The notes under the pieces were generated by a model. It had not been told where the DNA came from. It did not search any database and saw only the letters and a list, made by a program, of their open reading frames with translations. 64,000 nt of DNA from Lishizhenia tianjinensis (lineage in GTDB: Bacteria > Bacteroidota > Bacteroidia > Flavobacteriales_D > Crocinitomicaceae): contig NZ_FPAS01000002.1 in the NCBI RefSeq assembly GCF_900116425.1, positions 16,527 to 80,526 on the forward strand. The letters are read 5' to 3'. Position numbers and translations under genes: made by a program. Numbering within the stretch: the first letter of the stretch is position 1; each line of letters starts with the position of its first letter. This document shows, piece by piece, positions 45,348 through 53,332 of the stretch.

Positions 45348-46577
45348 ATGAAAATTTTATTAATTCATCAATACTTTCTAGAACTCGATGATGCGGGAGG
45401 TTCCAGATGGAACGAAATGGCTGAAACTTGGACGAGTTTAGGACATGAAGTAACTGTAATAGGGGGGATGATGCATCCTAACGGTTCTGAGAAAAGGCTA
45501 GAATATAAAGGCAAACATTTCGTTAGAAAGCAGCATGGTAAAGTAAATATACTCAGGTGCCACGTGTCAGAAAGTTATAATTCTAGTTTTACTGGACGTT
45601 TATGGGGTTACTTCTCATTCATGTTTTCTTCACTTTGGGGAGGCCTATTTAAAGTAAAAGGAAAATATGATGTAGTACTTGTAACTTCACCTCCATTGTT
45701 TGTTGGTTTCAGTGGTTATATTGTTTCAAGGCTTAAAAGAATTCCTTTAGTTTTTGAAGTGAGAGATTTGTGGCCAGAATCAGCCATTGATACGGGAGTT
45801 CTTTCAAATAAAATGATTATCAAACTGGCATACTGGTTTGAGAAGTTCATTTATAAGAAATCAAAACTCATTAATGTATTGACTCCAGCTTTTTACAACA
45901 CCTTAAAAGATAAAAAAGGGATTGCAGAAGAAAAACTTGCGATGATACCAAATGCTGCAGACTTTACTTTGTCAGAAAGAGTGTTGAATAATTTTGATAG
46001 GGATAAGTTTAGAAAGGAGCATGACTTGGAAGGAAAATTTGTACTTACTTATGTCGGGGCACATGGAGTTGCAAATCATTTGATTCAGGTGTTAGATGCG
46101 GCAGAGTTATTAAGAGATACAGCGGTTCTTTTCTTACTCATAGGTCAAGGAATGGAGAAAGAAAAGTTAATTAAAGAAGCTACAAAACGAAAACTTGAAA
46201 ATGTTAGGTTTCTGGATCCTGTTCCAAAAGCCGAGGTATTTCAATATATCTTAGCTTCAGAAATGGGAATGAGCGTATTGAAAAAGGTAGATACATTCAA
46301 GACTATTTATTCTAACAAAACTTTCGATTATATGTCTTGTAAAACACCAATATTAATGGCTATTGATGGAGTTTCGAGAGAACTTTTGGAAAAGGCAGGT
46401 GCAGGAAGCTATGTAGAACCTGAAAATGCGGAAGCATTTAATTCTGTAATAAGGGAATACATAAAAAATCCAGAAAAACTAAAGATTCAAGGAGACAAGG
46501 GATATGCGTATGCAAAAGAAAATTTTGACAGGCGAAAATTGGCAAATAAATATTTAAGTTTAATAGAAAAAGTATGA
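45348..46577 (+). CDS. Glycosyltransferase family 4, WbuB-like
   Basis: A 409-residue GT4 enzyme of the WbuB group, often an L-FucNAc or HexNAc transferase in O-antigen loci. Signature segments: ILLIHQYFLELDDAGGSRWN at the N-terminus, VTSPPLFVGFSGYIVSRLKR, FEVRDLWPESAIDTG, MIPNAADF, YVGAHGVANHL and YSNKTFDYMSCKTPILMAIDG. Length is normal. The ATP-grasp gene downstream overlaps it by four bases. The same trio (WbuB-like GT, ATP-grasp, HAD) is then followed by LegC and LegB homologues, which looks like a conserved block. Confidence 0.87.
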   Translation: MKILLIHQYFLELDDAGGSRWNEMAETWTSLGHEVTVIGGMMHPNGSEKRLEYKGKHFVRKQHGKVNILRCHVSESYNSSFTGRLWGYFSFMFSSLWGGLFKVKGKYDVVLVTSPPLFVGFSGYIVSRLKRIPLVFEVRDLWPESAIDTGVLSNKMIIKLAYWFEKFIYKKSKLINVLTPAFYNTLKDKKGIAEEKLAMIPNAADFTLSERVLNNFDRDKFRKEHDLEGKFVLTYVGAHGVANHLIQVLDAAELLRDTAVLFLLIGQGMEKEKLIKEATKRKLENVRFLDPVPKAEVFQYILASEMGMSVLKKVDTFKTIYSNKTFDYMSCKTPILMAIDGVSRELLEKAGAGSYVEPENAEAFNSVIREYIKNPEKLKIQGDKGYAYAKENFDRRKLANKYLSLIEKV

Positions 46578-47539
46578 ATATTTTAATTTCTTCCGCTGGT
46601 AGAAGGGTTTCGTTAATAAGAGCTTTTCAGAAAGAATTGAAAATTTCAGGTTTGAAAGGTAAGGTATTTACTACAGATTTAAATCCCGCTTTATCTGCGG
46701 CTTGTCAAATTAGTGATAAGGCTTTTAAAGTCAGGAAAATATCTATGGAAGGGTCTGTAAATGAACTTTTGAATATTTGTCTCGAAAATATGGTTTCCTT
46801 AGTGGTACCAACTATTGATACAGAATTAAAAATTTTAGCCGAGAACAAAGAGTTATTTAGAGAGAAAGGCATAGAAATTTTAGTATCTGATTTAGATTTT
46901 GTCAATAGTTGTAGGGATAAACGAAAAATTCATGATTTCTTCGATAGTTTAGCTATTACAAGAGCTTTAGAATTTTCAAAAAACGACCTAAGATTTCCGG
47001 TTTTTGTGAAACCATATGATGGAAGTCGATCGCAAGGAGTATTTTTGTTTGAAAATATTAGTGAAATACCACATGAGGTTTTTCAAAATCCTAAAAACAT
47101 GTATTTACAATATTTCAATAATAAGGATTATGATGAGTTTACTGTTGATATGTATTTCAATAGAAAAGCAAAATTAATTTGTTCTGTACCTCGTGAGCGT
47201 ATATTTGTCCGTGATGGAGAAGTCAATAAGGGGTGTACTCGTAAAAATGAAATAGTAAATTATCTTAAGAAGAAATTTGATGGTATTTCAGGATTGCGAG
47301 GATGTATCACTTTACAAATCTTTAAACACAAAACGGAGGATAAATATTGTGCAATTGAAATTAATCCTAGATTCGGTGGAGGCTTCCCTCTGAGCTATAA
47401 AGCAAAAGCTAATTTTCCAAAATGGATCATCCATGAGTATTTATTGGGTGAACAAATAGATGAATATTTTGATGAATGGGAAGATAATTTACTGATGTTA
47501 AGGTATGATGATGAAGTTTTAGTGCACGGTTATGAGTAG
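46574..47539 (+). CDS. ATP-grasp domain protein (CarB-like)
   Basis: A 321-residue ATP-grasp enzyme. The N-terminal domain begins NILISSAGRRVSLIRAF, a hallmark of the carbamoyl-phosphate-synthase-like subgroup found in polysaccharide loci. VFVKPYDGSRSQGVF binds ATP, and AIEINPRFGGGFPLSYKA binds metal. It probably forms an amide or ester on a sugar using a carboxylate. It is unrelated in detail to the ATP-grasp protein at 35 kb. It overlaps both the GT before it and the HAD gene after it, so the three are a translationally coupled unit. Confidence 0.82.
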   Translation: MNILISSAGRRVSLIRAFQKELKISGLKGKVFTTDLNPALSAACQISDKAFKVRKISMEGSVNELLNICLENMVSLVVPTIDTELKILAENKELFREKGIEILVSDLDFVNSCRDKRKIHDFFDSLAITRALEFSKNDLRFPVFVKPYDGSRSQGVFLFENISEIPHEVFQNPKNMYLQYFNNKDYDEFTVDMYFNRKAKLICSVPRERIFVRDGEVNKGCTRKNEIVNYLKKKFDGISGLRGCITLQIFKHKTEDKYCAIEINPRFGGGFPLSYKAKANFPKWIIHEYLLGEQIDEYFDEWEDNLLMLRYDDEVLVHGYE

Positions 47540-48182
47540 TAAGAAGGATATAATCGTTTTTGACTTGGATGATACATTGTATCAGGAGTTAGAATTTGTA
47601 AAATCCGGGTTTTCTTTTGTTGCTAAGAAATTAGAAGGCGAAAACTCATTGACACTTTATTGTTGGATGCTTTCAAGATTTAGAAATAATTTAGATGTAT
47701 TTGATCATTTATCTCAAGAATATGCGGTAAGTGTTGATCAACTTTTGAATTGGTACAGATATCATAATCCGAAAATATCAATTTCTCAAAGTACAAAGGC
47801 ATTGTTGGAATATTTAAATGAAAGAAATTATTTACTAGCCGTCATTACGGATGGAAGGTCAAAAACTCAACGGAATAAATTAAAATCTTTAGGGATTGAT
47901 AGGTATTTTTGTAAAATATTAATTTCAGAGGAGGTTGGCGCATCAAAACCTAGCTCTGTGGCATATAAGCTAATTGAAGAGGAATTTCCAAATATGACTT
48001 ATTGGTACATTGGTGATAATACAAGTAAAGATTTCACATATCCAATTGCTAATAATTGGAACTCAATTCTTAAATTGGATAATGGCACAAACATTCATAC
48101 AAATTCGTTTAAATATTTGGAGGTACTTAAAGAATTGAATTTAATTGTTAGTGAATTAGACGAATTAATTAAATATTTTTGA
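47532..48182 (+). CDS. HAD family hydrolase
   Basis: A 216-residue haloacid dehalogenase-type phosphatase. Motif I is VFDLDDTLYQE (nucleophile Asp first), motif II is VITDGRS with its Thr, motif III is the Lys in ISEEVGASKP, and motif IV is YIGDNTSKDF. All four catalytic motifs are intact. Partnered with the ATP-grasp protein it may dephosphorylate an intermediate of the same decoration step. It overlaps the next gene by four bases. Confidence 0.87.
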   Translation: MSSKKDIIVFDLDDTLYQELEFVKSGFSFVAKKLEGENSLTLYCWMLSRFRNNLDVFDHLSQEYAVSVDQLLNWYRYHNPKISISQSTKALLEYLNERNYLLAVITDGRSKTQRNKLKSLGIDRYFCKILISEEVGASKPSSVAYKLIEEEFPNMTYWYIGDNTSKDFTYPIANNWNSILKLDNGTNIHTNSFKYLEVLKELNLIVSELDELIKYF

Positions 48183-49339
48183 AAATGATCCCCTTATCGA
48201 TACCACAACTCGAAGGAAACGAGTGGAAATATGTTAAAGATTGCATAGACACGGGTTGGATTTCTTCAGCAGGATCCTATGTAAATCAATTTGAACAAAT
48301 GGTTGCCGAATATGCCGGTGCAAAATATGGGGTAGCCTGTATGAATGGTACGGTCGGTTTGCACATTGCTCAAATTTTGTCTGGAGTAACCCAAGACGAC
48401 CATGTGTTGGTTCCTAACATTACTTTTATTGCTACTTTAAACGCAGTAAAATACACGGGAGCAACGCCAATTTTAATAGATGTAGATGCCAATAATTGGC
48501 AGATGGATTTAGATCTGTTGGAAGACTTTTTAAGTAACAGTACATCATCAAAGAGCATAGAAGGTGCAACCTTTACTTTTCACAATACTACAGGGAAACG
48601 CATCAAAGCGATTATGCCTGTACATGTTCTTGGAAATATGGGAGACATGGCCCGATTAAGTGAAATATGTGAAAAATATCATTTAGATATCATAGAGGAT
48701 AGTACGGAAGCACTAGGCTCAATCTTTAAGGATAAGCATTCGGGGACTTTTGGTAAGTTTGGTGTATTTAGCTTCAATGGTAACAAAATCATTTCTACAG
48801 GTGGTGGTGGTGTAATCGTTACTGACGACAAAGAGTTGGCAGAGAAAGCCAAACATTTAACAACTCAAGCCAAGGTGAGTGCCATGGATTATATACACGA
48901 TGAAATCGGTTACAATTACCGATTAGTAAATGTATTGGCCGCCATAGGTGTAGCACAAATGGAAACTTTTCCCAACCTATTGGAAAATAAGCGTAAGATG
49001 GATGCCTTTTATAGAAAGGAACTAGAAGGAGTTGGCGACATTATTTTTCAAGTGGTAGATGAAAGAGTAAATCCGAATTGTTGGTTGTTTACTTTCAAGA
49101 CTTCTAAAATGAGAGAGCTCTTGGCTTATTTGAATGAAAATGGTGTTCAAAGTAGACCTTTCTGGATGCCGATGAATCAATTAGAGATGTTCAAAAAGGA
49201 AATTTATGTTTCAAGTGAAGATGTTTCTTCTAACATTTATAATACAAGTATTAGCATCCCAAGTTCTGCCGGGATTACATTAGAACAGCAAAAGACAGTT
49301 GTTTCAACGATAAAAGAATTTTATAAAACCCAGGGTTAG
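48179..49339 (+). CDS. LegC family PLP aminotransferase
   Basis: A 386-residue DegT-superfamily aminotransferase close to LegC/PglE, which aminates C4 of UDP-4-keto-6-deoxy-GlcNAc. Typical segments are IPLSIPQLEGNEWKYVKDC at the N-terminus, WISSAGSYVNQFE, CMNGTVGLHIA, LVPNITFIATLNAVKY, EDSTEALGS and the PLP lysine in FSFNGNKIISTGGGG. With the dehydratase encoded next it should give UDP-QuiNAc4N (the bacillosamine precursor). The NeuD-like acyltransferase at 39.6 kb could finish the pathway. Confidence 0.9.
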   Translation: MKMIPLSIPQLEGNEWKYVKDCIDTGWISSAGSYVNQFEQMVAEYAGAKYGVACMNGTVGLHIAQILSGVTQDDHVLVPNITFIATLNAVKYTGATPILIDVDANNWQMDLDLLEDFLSNSTSSKSIEGATFTFHNTTGKRIKAIMPVHVLGNMGDMARLSEICEKYHLDIIEDSTEALGSIFKDKHSGTFGKFGVFSFNGNKIISTGGGGVIVTDDKELAEKAKHLTTQAKVSAMDYIHDEIGYNYRLVNVLAAIGVAQMETFPNLLENKRKMDAFYRKELEGVGDIIFQVVDERVNPNCWLFTFKTSKMRELLAYLNENGVQSRPFWMPMNQLEMFKKEIYVSSEDVSSNIYNTSISIPSSAGITLEQQKTVVSTIKEFYKTQG

Positions 49340-49406
49340 ATAGTTGAAATTTTGCAGATTCAAGATATCGCGAATTTTCTTTTTACCCTCTTTCGAATAA
49401 GAAAAA

Positions 49407-50618
49407 ATGAACTTAATTGACATCCCAAATTTCATCAAGGAATACATTACAAAACGACCAGAGAGTTTATTCGTCTCAGATATTGAGAAGAACAAAAAAC
49501 TACTTTCTGAAAGAATTAAAGGAAAGTCCGTTTTGGTGATTGGTGGAGCTGGAACTATAGGCTCGTCGTATATTAAAGCTGTGTTGAAATTTGAACCAGC
49601 TAAATTATATGTGGTAGATACCAATGAAAATGGATTGACTGAATTAACTAGAACCCTACGATCAGATGCAAATCAATTTGTTCCTGAGGACTACAAGACC
49701 TATCCAATGAACTTTGGGGATCCTGTATTTAGAAAGATGTTCTTAGCGGAGGGGCCATTTGATATTGTGGCAAATTTTGCTGCACACAAGCACGTAAGAA
49801 GTGAAAAAGACAAGTACTCCATAGAAGCGATGATAGACAATAATGTCTTTAAAGCGAAAGAGTTTTTGGATTTATTATTAGAGTATAAACCAGAGCACTT
49901 CTTTTGTGTATCGACAGATAAGGCAGCGAATCCAGTTAATGTAATGGGAGCGAGTAAGAAATTGATGGAGGAGGTGATTATGGCCTATTCAGATCAATTG
50001 CAGATTACTACAGCGCGTTTTGCGAATGTGGCATTTTCGAATGGATCTTTGTTGGCAGGTTATGTAGAACGTCTATTTCAACATCAACCTATTTCTTGTC
50101 CGGCGGATGTAAAACGATTTTTCGTATCACCAGAGGAAAGTGGACAAATCTGTATGTTAGCATGTATGTTGGGAGAATCATCAGATATTTACTTTCCAAA
50201 ATTGGCCGAAGAAGAGATGGTTTATTTCAAAGATATAACGCTTGACTTTTTTCAAGTATCTAATCGACCTATTGTAGAATGTAAGAATGAGCAAGAGGCT
50301 AAAGATAAGGCCTTGGTCATGACAGAAAAAGACCCTTATCCTGTTTACTTTTTTAATTCTGATACTTCTGGCGAAAAATTATACGAGGAATTCTATACAG
50401 ACTCTGACAAAGTAGATTTTGAAAAGCACAATGCTCTAGGCGTAGTAAAGAACGCAAAGAAATTGGCTTTACCTCAAATAGAGGAAACAATCACTGATTT
50501 GAAAAAGTTGTTGAATTCAGGTGATTATGACAAGAGTGCCATAGTCGCCGTGTTGAAGAAATATTTACCCGACTTCGAGCACATAGAAACAGGAAAGAGC
50601 TTAGATCAAAAAATGTAA
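49407..50618 (+). CDS. UDP-GlcNAc 4,6-dehydratase, CapD/LegB-like
   Basis: A 403-residue SDR of the polysaccharide biosynthesis protein family without the membrane domain of PglF/CapD. Seen are VLVIGGAGTIGSSYIKAVL (Rossmann, about residues 40-58), FAAHKHVRSEKD, and CVSTDKAANPVNVMGASKKL, where a Met replaces the catalytic Tyr. This atypical triad is normal for this dehydratase group. The C-terminal 60 residues are less typical. It would produce UDP-4-keto-6-deoxy-HexNAc for the LegC-like aminotransferase. An octamer array separates it from the next gene. Confidence 0.87.
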   Translation: MNLIDIPNFIKEYITKRPESLFVSDIEKNKKLLSERIKGKSVLVIGGAGTIGSSYIKAVLKFEPAKLYVVDTNENGLTELTRTLRSDANQFVPEDYKTYPMNFGDPVFRKMFLAEGPFDIVANFAAHKHVRSEKDKYSIEAMIDNNVFKAKEFLDLLLEYKPEHFFCVSTDKAANPVNVMGASKKLMEEVIMAYSDQLQITTARFANVAFSNGSLLAGYVERLFQHQPISCPADVKRFFVSPEESGQICMLACMLGESSDIYFPKLAEEEMVYFKDITLDFFQVSNRPIVECKNEQEAKDKALVMTEKDPYPVYFFNSDTSGEKLYEEFYTDSDKVDFEKHNALGVVKNAKKLALPQIEETITDLKKLLNSGDYDKSAIVAVLKKYLPDFEHIETGKSLDQKM

Positions 50619-50635
50619 GATAAAGGATTCAATTT

Positions 50636-50667
50636 TTGAATTCTTGAATTGTTAAATCTTTGAATTA
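50636..50667. repeat. (TTGAATNN) octamer array inside the polysaccharide operon
   Basis: Four 8-base units (TTGAATTC, TTGAATTG, TTAAATCT, TTGAATTA) fill most of the 54-bp gap between the dehydratase and sugar-transferase genes. Confidence 0.8.
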
Positions 50668-50672
50668 AAATA

Positions 50673-51344
50673 ATGTATAAAATATTAAAACGCCTATCTG
50701 ATATCCTAGTATCAGGAATCTGTATATTGATATTATCACCACTTTTAATACCTATTATGATAGGACTCAAATTAACAGGGGAAGGATATATTTGGTACCT
50801 ACAAGAAAGAGTCGGCTACAAAAACGAGAAATTCAGCATTATAAAATTTGCTACTATGTTGAAAGACAGCCCAAATATGTCTGGTGGTGCTATTACAACA
50901 AAGAGGGATCCTCGTATAACCCCTATGGGTGGTTTTTTAAGGAAATCAAAAATTAATGAATTACCGCAGCTTATCAATATTTTCAAAGGAGATATGAGTG
51001 TTGTTGGACCAAGACCAGTGATGCAAGTTAGTTTTGACGCTTATCCAGATGAAGTACAAGAAGTGATATACAATGTACAACCAGGCTTAACGGGAATTGG
51101 TAGTATTATTTTCCGAGATGAGGAGGAATTAATCACTTTAGTTAAAGATAGAGGTGAGGATACCTGGGATTTTTACAAGAATAAGATTTATCCGTTTAAG
51201 GGTGAAGTTGAAAAGTGGTATCAATCCAACCAAGGGTTTGCAACAGATTTAAAAATTATATTTATTACGGCGTGGGTGATTCTATTTCCAAAAAGTGAAA
51301 TTGTTTATAAAGCCTTTAAAGACCTCCCTGCACGTAAATTTTAA
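50673..51344 (+). CDS. Initiating sugar-1-phosphate transferase (PglC/WcaJ type)
   Basis: A 223-residue monotopic phosphoglycosyl transferase that loads the first sugar-phosphate on undecaprenyl phosphate. Its N-terminal hydrophobic hairpin (LVSGICILILSPLLIPIMIG) is followed by QERVGYKNEKFSIIKFATM, LRKSKINELPQLINIFKGD and SVVGPRP. The catalytic Asp-Glu dyad of standard PglC (DELPQ) is changed to NELPQ, i.e. Asn replaces the nucleophilic Asp. That may reduce or abolish classical activity. The donor could be UDP-QuiNAc4NAc-type sugar. Confidence 0.8.
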   Translation: MYKILKRLSDILVSGICILILSPLLIPIMIGLKLTGEGYIWYLQERVGYKNEKFSIIKFATMLKDSPNMSGGAITTKRDPRITPMGGFLRKSKINELPQLINIFKGDMSVVGPRPVMQVSFDAYPDEVQEVIYNVQPGLTGIGSIIFRDEEELITLVKDRGEDTWDFYKNKIYPFKGEVEKWYQSNQGFATDLKIIFITAWVILFPKSEIVYKAFKDLPARKF

Positions 51345-51380
51345 GAATAATCTTAATTTTAGCCCTAATAACGTCTTATT

Positions 51381-52484
51381 ATGACCTATCAAGAACTGTT
51401 TTATTATCTAGGATTATTTGCGGGGAGCTTTACACTCACCTTCTTGTTGGTGCCCAAAATTTCTTTGGTCATGAATGCCAAAAAGATTTTGGATGATCCC
51501 AATGATAGGAGTTCACATAAAAAGGCCGTGCCTAATTTAGGAGGAATTGCTTTTTATATTGTATTGATGTTATCTTTCTTTTTTGTGGATAAACAAGATC
51601 AATATAATACCATCATTACTATACTTCCTGGTATTACCATTTTATTTATTTTAGGGTTAAAGGATGACTTGGTGGCCCTATCTCCTAGGACAAAATTGGG
51701 AGGACAATTTTTAGCATCCTTGTTTTTGGTATCTCAAGCCCAATTTAAAATCTATAATTTTCATGGTTTTTTAGGTATTCATGAGGTTCCTGAAATTGTA
51801 GCTATTCTAGTAAGTGTGTTCTTAGTACTAGCAATTATCAATGCCTTTAATTTAATTGACGGAATTGATGGTTTAGCCAGCATAGTGGCTTTAATCATCT
51901 TTGGGTCCTTTGCTGCGGCTTTCTTTTATGTAGGCAATGCCTTCTTGGGATCCATTTGTTTTGTGATGTGGGGAAGTTTGATTGCTTTTTTACGTTATAA
52001 TCTATCTTCTGAAAAGAAGATCTTCATGGGAGATACAGGATCTATGCTCTTAGGTTTTGTGATTGCCATCATGTCCATACGTTTTGTGGATTTAATGAAT
52101 TACGATACTTCATCTTTGATCTTAAGAAAGTACAATGTACCCTATATTTTGTTGGCCGTCTTAATCGTTCCCTTTTTTGATACTTTAAGGGTATTCGTTA
52201 TACGCTTAATGAACAAACGTGGGCCCTTTTCACCTGACAGGAATCACATACACCATTTATTGATAGACTTCAGAGCCATGAGTCACGTAAGGGCAAGTAT
52301 TTGGATAGGTTTGTGCAACTTGGTCATCATCATTTTGTTCACTTATTTTGCGACCTTTTTCAACCAGTGGTTCATGTTTTTAGGGACGAGTGTGCTTTGC
52401 GTGTGTGCAGTAGTTTATTTCTTTCTCATCAACAAAAACCGCGAAGCCATGCGTGTAAAAGTTAAAATGCGCAAGAAAAGCTAA
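51381..52484 (+). CDS. Undecaprenyl-phosphate GlcNAc-1-phosphate transferase (WecA/MraY family)
   Basis: A 367-residue polytopic transferase with about eleven helices. The family signatures are present: DDPNDRSSHKKAVPNLGG, the Asp pair LGLKDDLVAL, NAFNLIDGIDGLA, FMGDTGSMLLGF and the final DRNHIHH. It transfers HexNAc-1-phosphate from UDP to undecaprenyl phosphate and can start repeat-unit synthesis. Together with the PglC-type gene this makes two initiating enzymes in one locus. Confidence 0.92.
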   Translation: MTYQELFYYLGLFAGSFTLTFLLVPKISLVMNAKKILDDPNDRSSHKKAVPNLGGIAFYIVLMLSFFFVDKQDQYNTIITILPGITILFILGLKDDLVALSPRTKLGGQFLASLFLVSQAQFKIYNFHGFLGIHEVPEIVAILVSVFLVLAIINAFNLIDGIDGLASIVALIIFGSFAAAFFYVGNAFLGSICFVMWGSLIAFLRYNLSSEKKIFMGDTGSMLLGFVIAIMSIRFVDLMNYDTSSLILRKYNVPYILLAVLIVPFFDTLRVFVIRLMNKRGPFSPDRNHIHHLLIDFRAMSHVRASIWIGLCNLVIIILFTYFATFFNQWFMFLGTSVLCVCAVVYFFLINKNREAMRVKVKMRKKS

Positions 52485-52539
52485 GAATGTCTAGAGATTA
52501 TCCTTATTTTCGCGAGTTCATACAAAGTCCTATACCGCA

Positions 52540-53331
52540 ATGATTCAATTACAGCGCGCAATTTTAGTACTAATATTACTAGTACCTGTTTTATTCTCTT
52601 GTAAAACCAAACAGAAATTGGTTTATTTTCAAGGTCCTACGATAGACAGTTTAGCATCGAATTTTGAAACAACTTTAGAGGTGGATGATATTGTTTCTAT
52701 TGTAGTTACAGCGGATGACCCTGAACAAGCTGTACAATTCAATTTTCCAGATGTTGGTGCTCGAAGTACACTGAACAATGGATATACTCAGGGAAACCCG
52801 GTTAGGAATGCCTATTTAATTAATAAGGAAGGGTATATTAATTTCCCTGTTTTGGGTAAAGTAAAAATAGGTGGCTTGGAGAGGACCAAAGCCGTTGAAC
52901 TTCTTGAAAATAAAATTTCGGCGTACATCAATAACCCCGTGGTTCAAATGCAAATTGAGAATTTTAAAGTAACTGTTTTAGGAAATGTTTCAAGACCGGG
53001 AACGTTTAAAATACCAAACGAAAGAATTACTTTGTTAGAGGCAGTTGGTTTGGCGGGGGATTTGAAACTGACAGGAGTCCGTAAGAATGTTTTAGTTATT
53101 CGTGAGCAAAATGGCGTAAGATATGAGTATAGAGTAGATTTAACATCTAAGGAACTCTTCACCTCTCCAGTATATTACCTAAAACAGAACGATGTGATTT
53201 ATGTTGAACCCAACATGGCGGCACGATCTCAATCAACTTTCTTTAGAAATAACAGTGGAGTATTCGTATCTATAGTTTCTGTAATCGTATCATCGATTTA
53301 CTCAATCACAATCATAAGCAGCAATAATTAG
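52540..53331 (+). CDS. Outer-membrane polysaccharide export lipoprotein (Wza-like)
   Basis: A 263-residue lipoprotein. The lipobox VLFSC places the acylated Cys at residue 21. A Poly_export domain (about residues 45-150) with NKEGYINFPVLGKVKIGGL is followed by an SLBB-type domain with VTVLGNVSRPGTFKIPNERI. A C-terminal hydrophobic stretch (FVSIVSVIVSSIYSITII) could cross a membrane. It is shorter than E. coli Wza (about 380) but normal for Bacteroidota. It forms the outer-membrane export channel, and the Wzc gene follows one base later. Confidence 0.91.
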   Translation: MIQLQRAILVLILLVPVLFSCKTKQKLVYFQGPTIDSLASNFETTLEVDDIVSIVVTADDPEQAVQFNFPDVGARSTLNNGYTQGNPVRNAYLINKEGYINFPVLGKVKIGGLERTKAVELLENKISAYINNPVVQMQIENFKVTVLGNVSRPGTFKIPNERITLLEAVGLAGDLKLTGVRKNVLVIREQNGVRYEYRVDLTSKELFTSPVYYLKQNDVIYVEPNMAARSQSTFFRNNSGVFVSIVSVIVSSIYSITIISSNN

Positions 53332-53332
53332 T

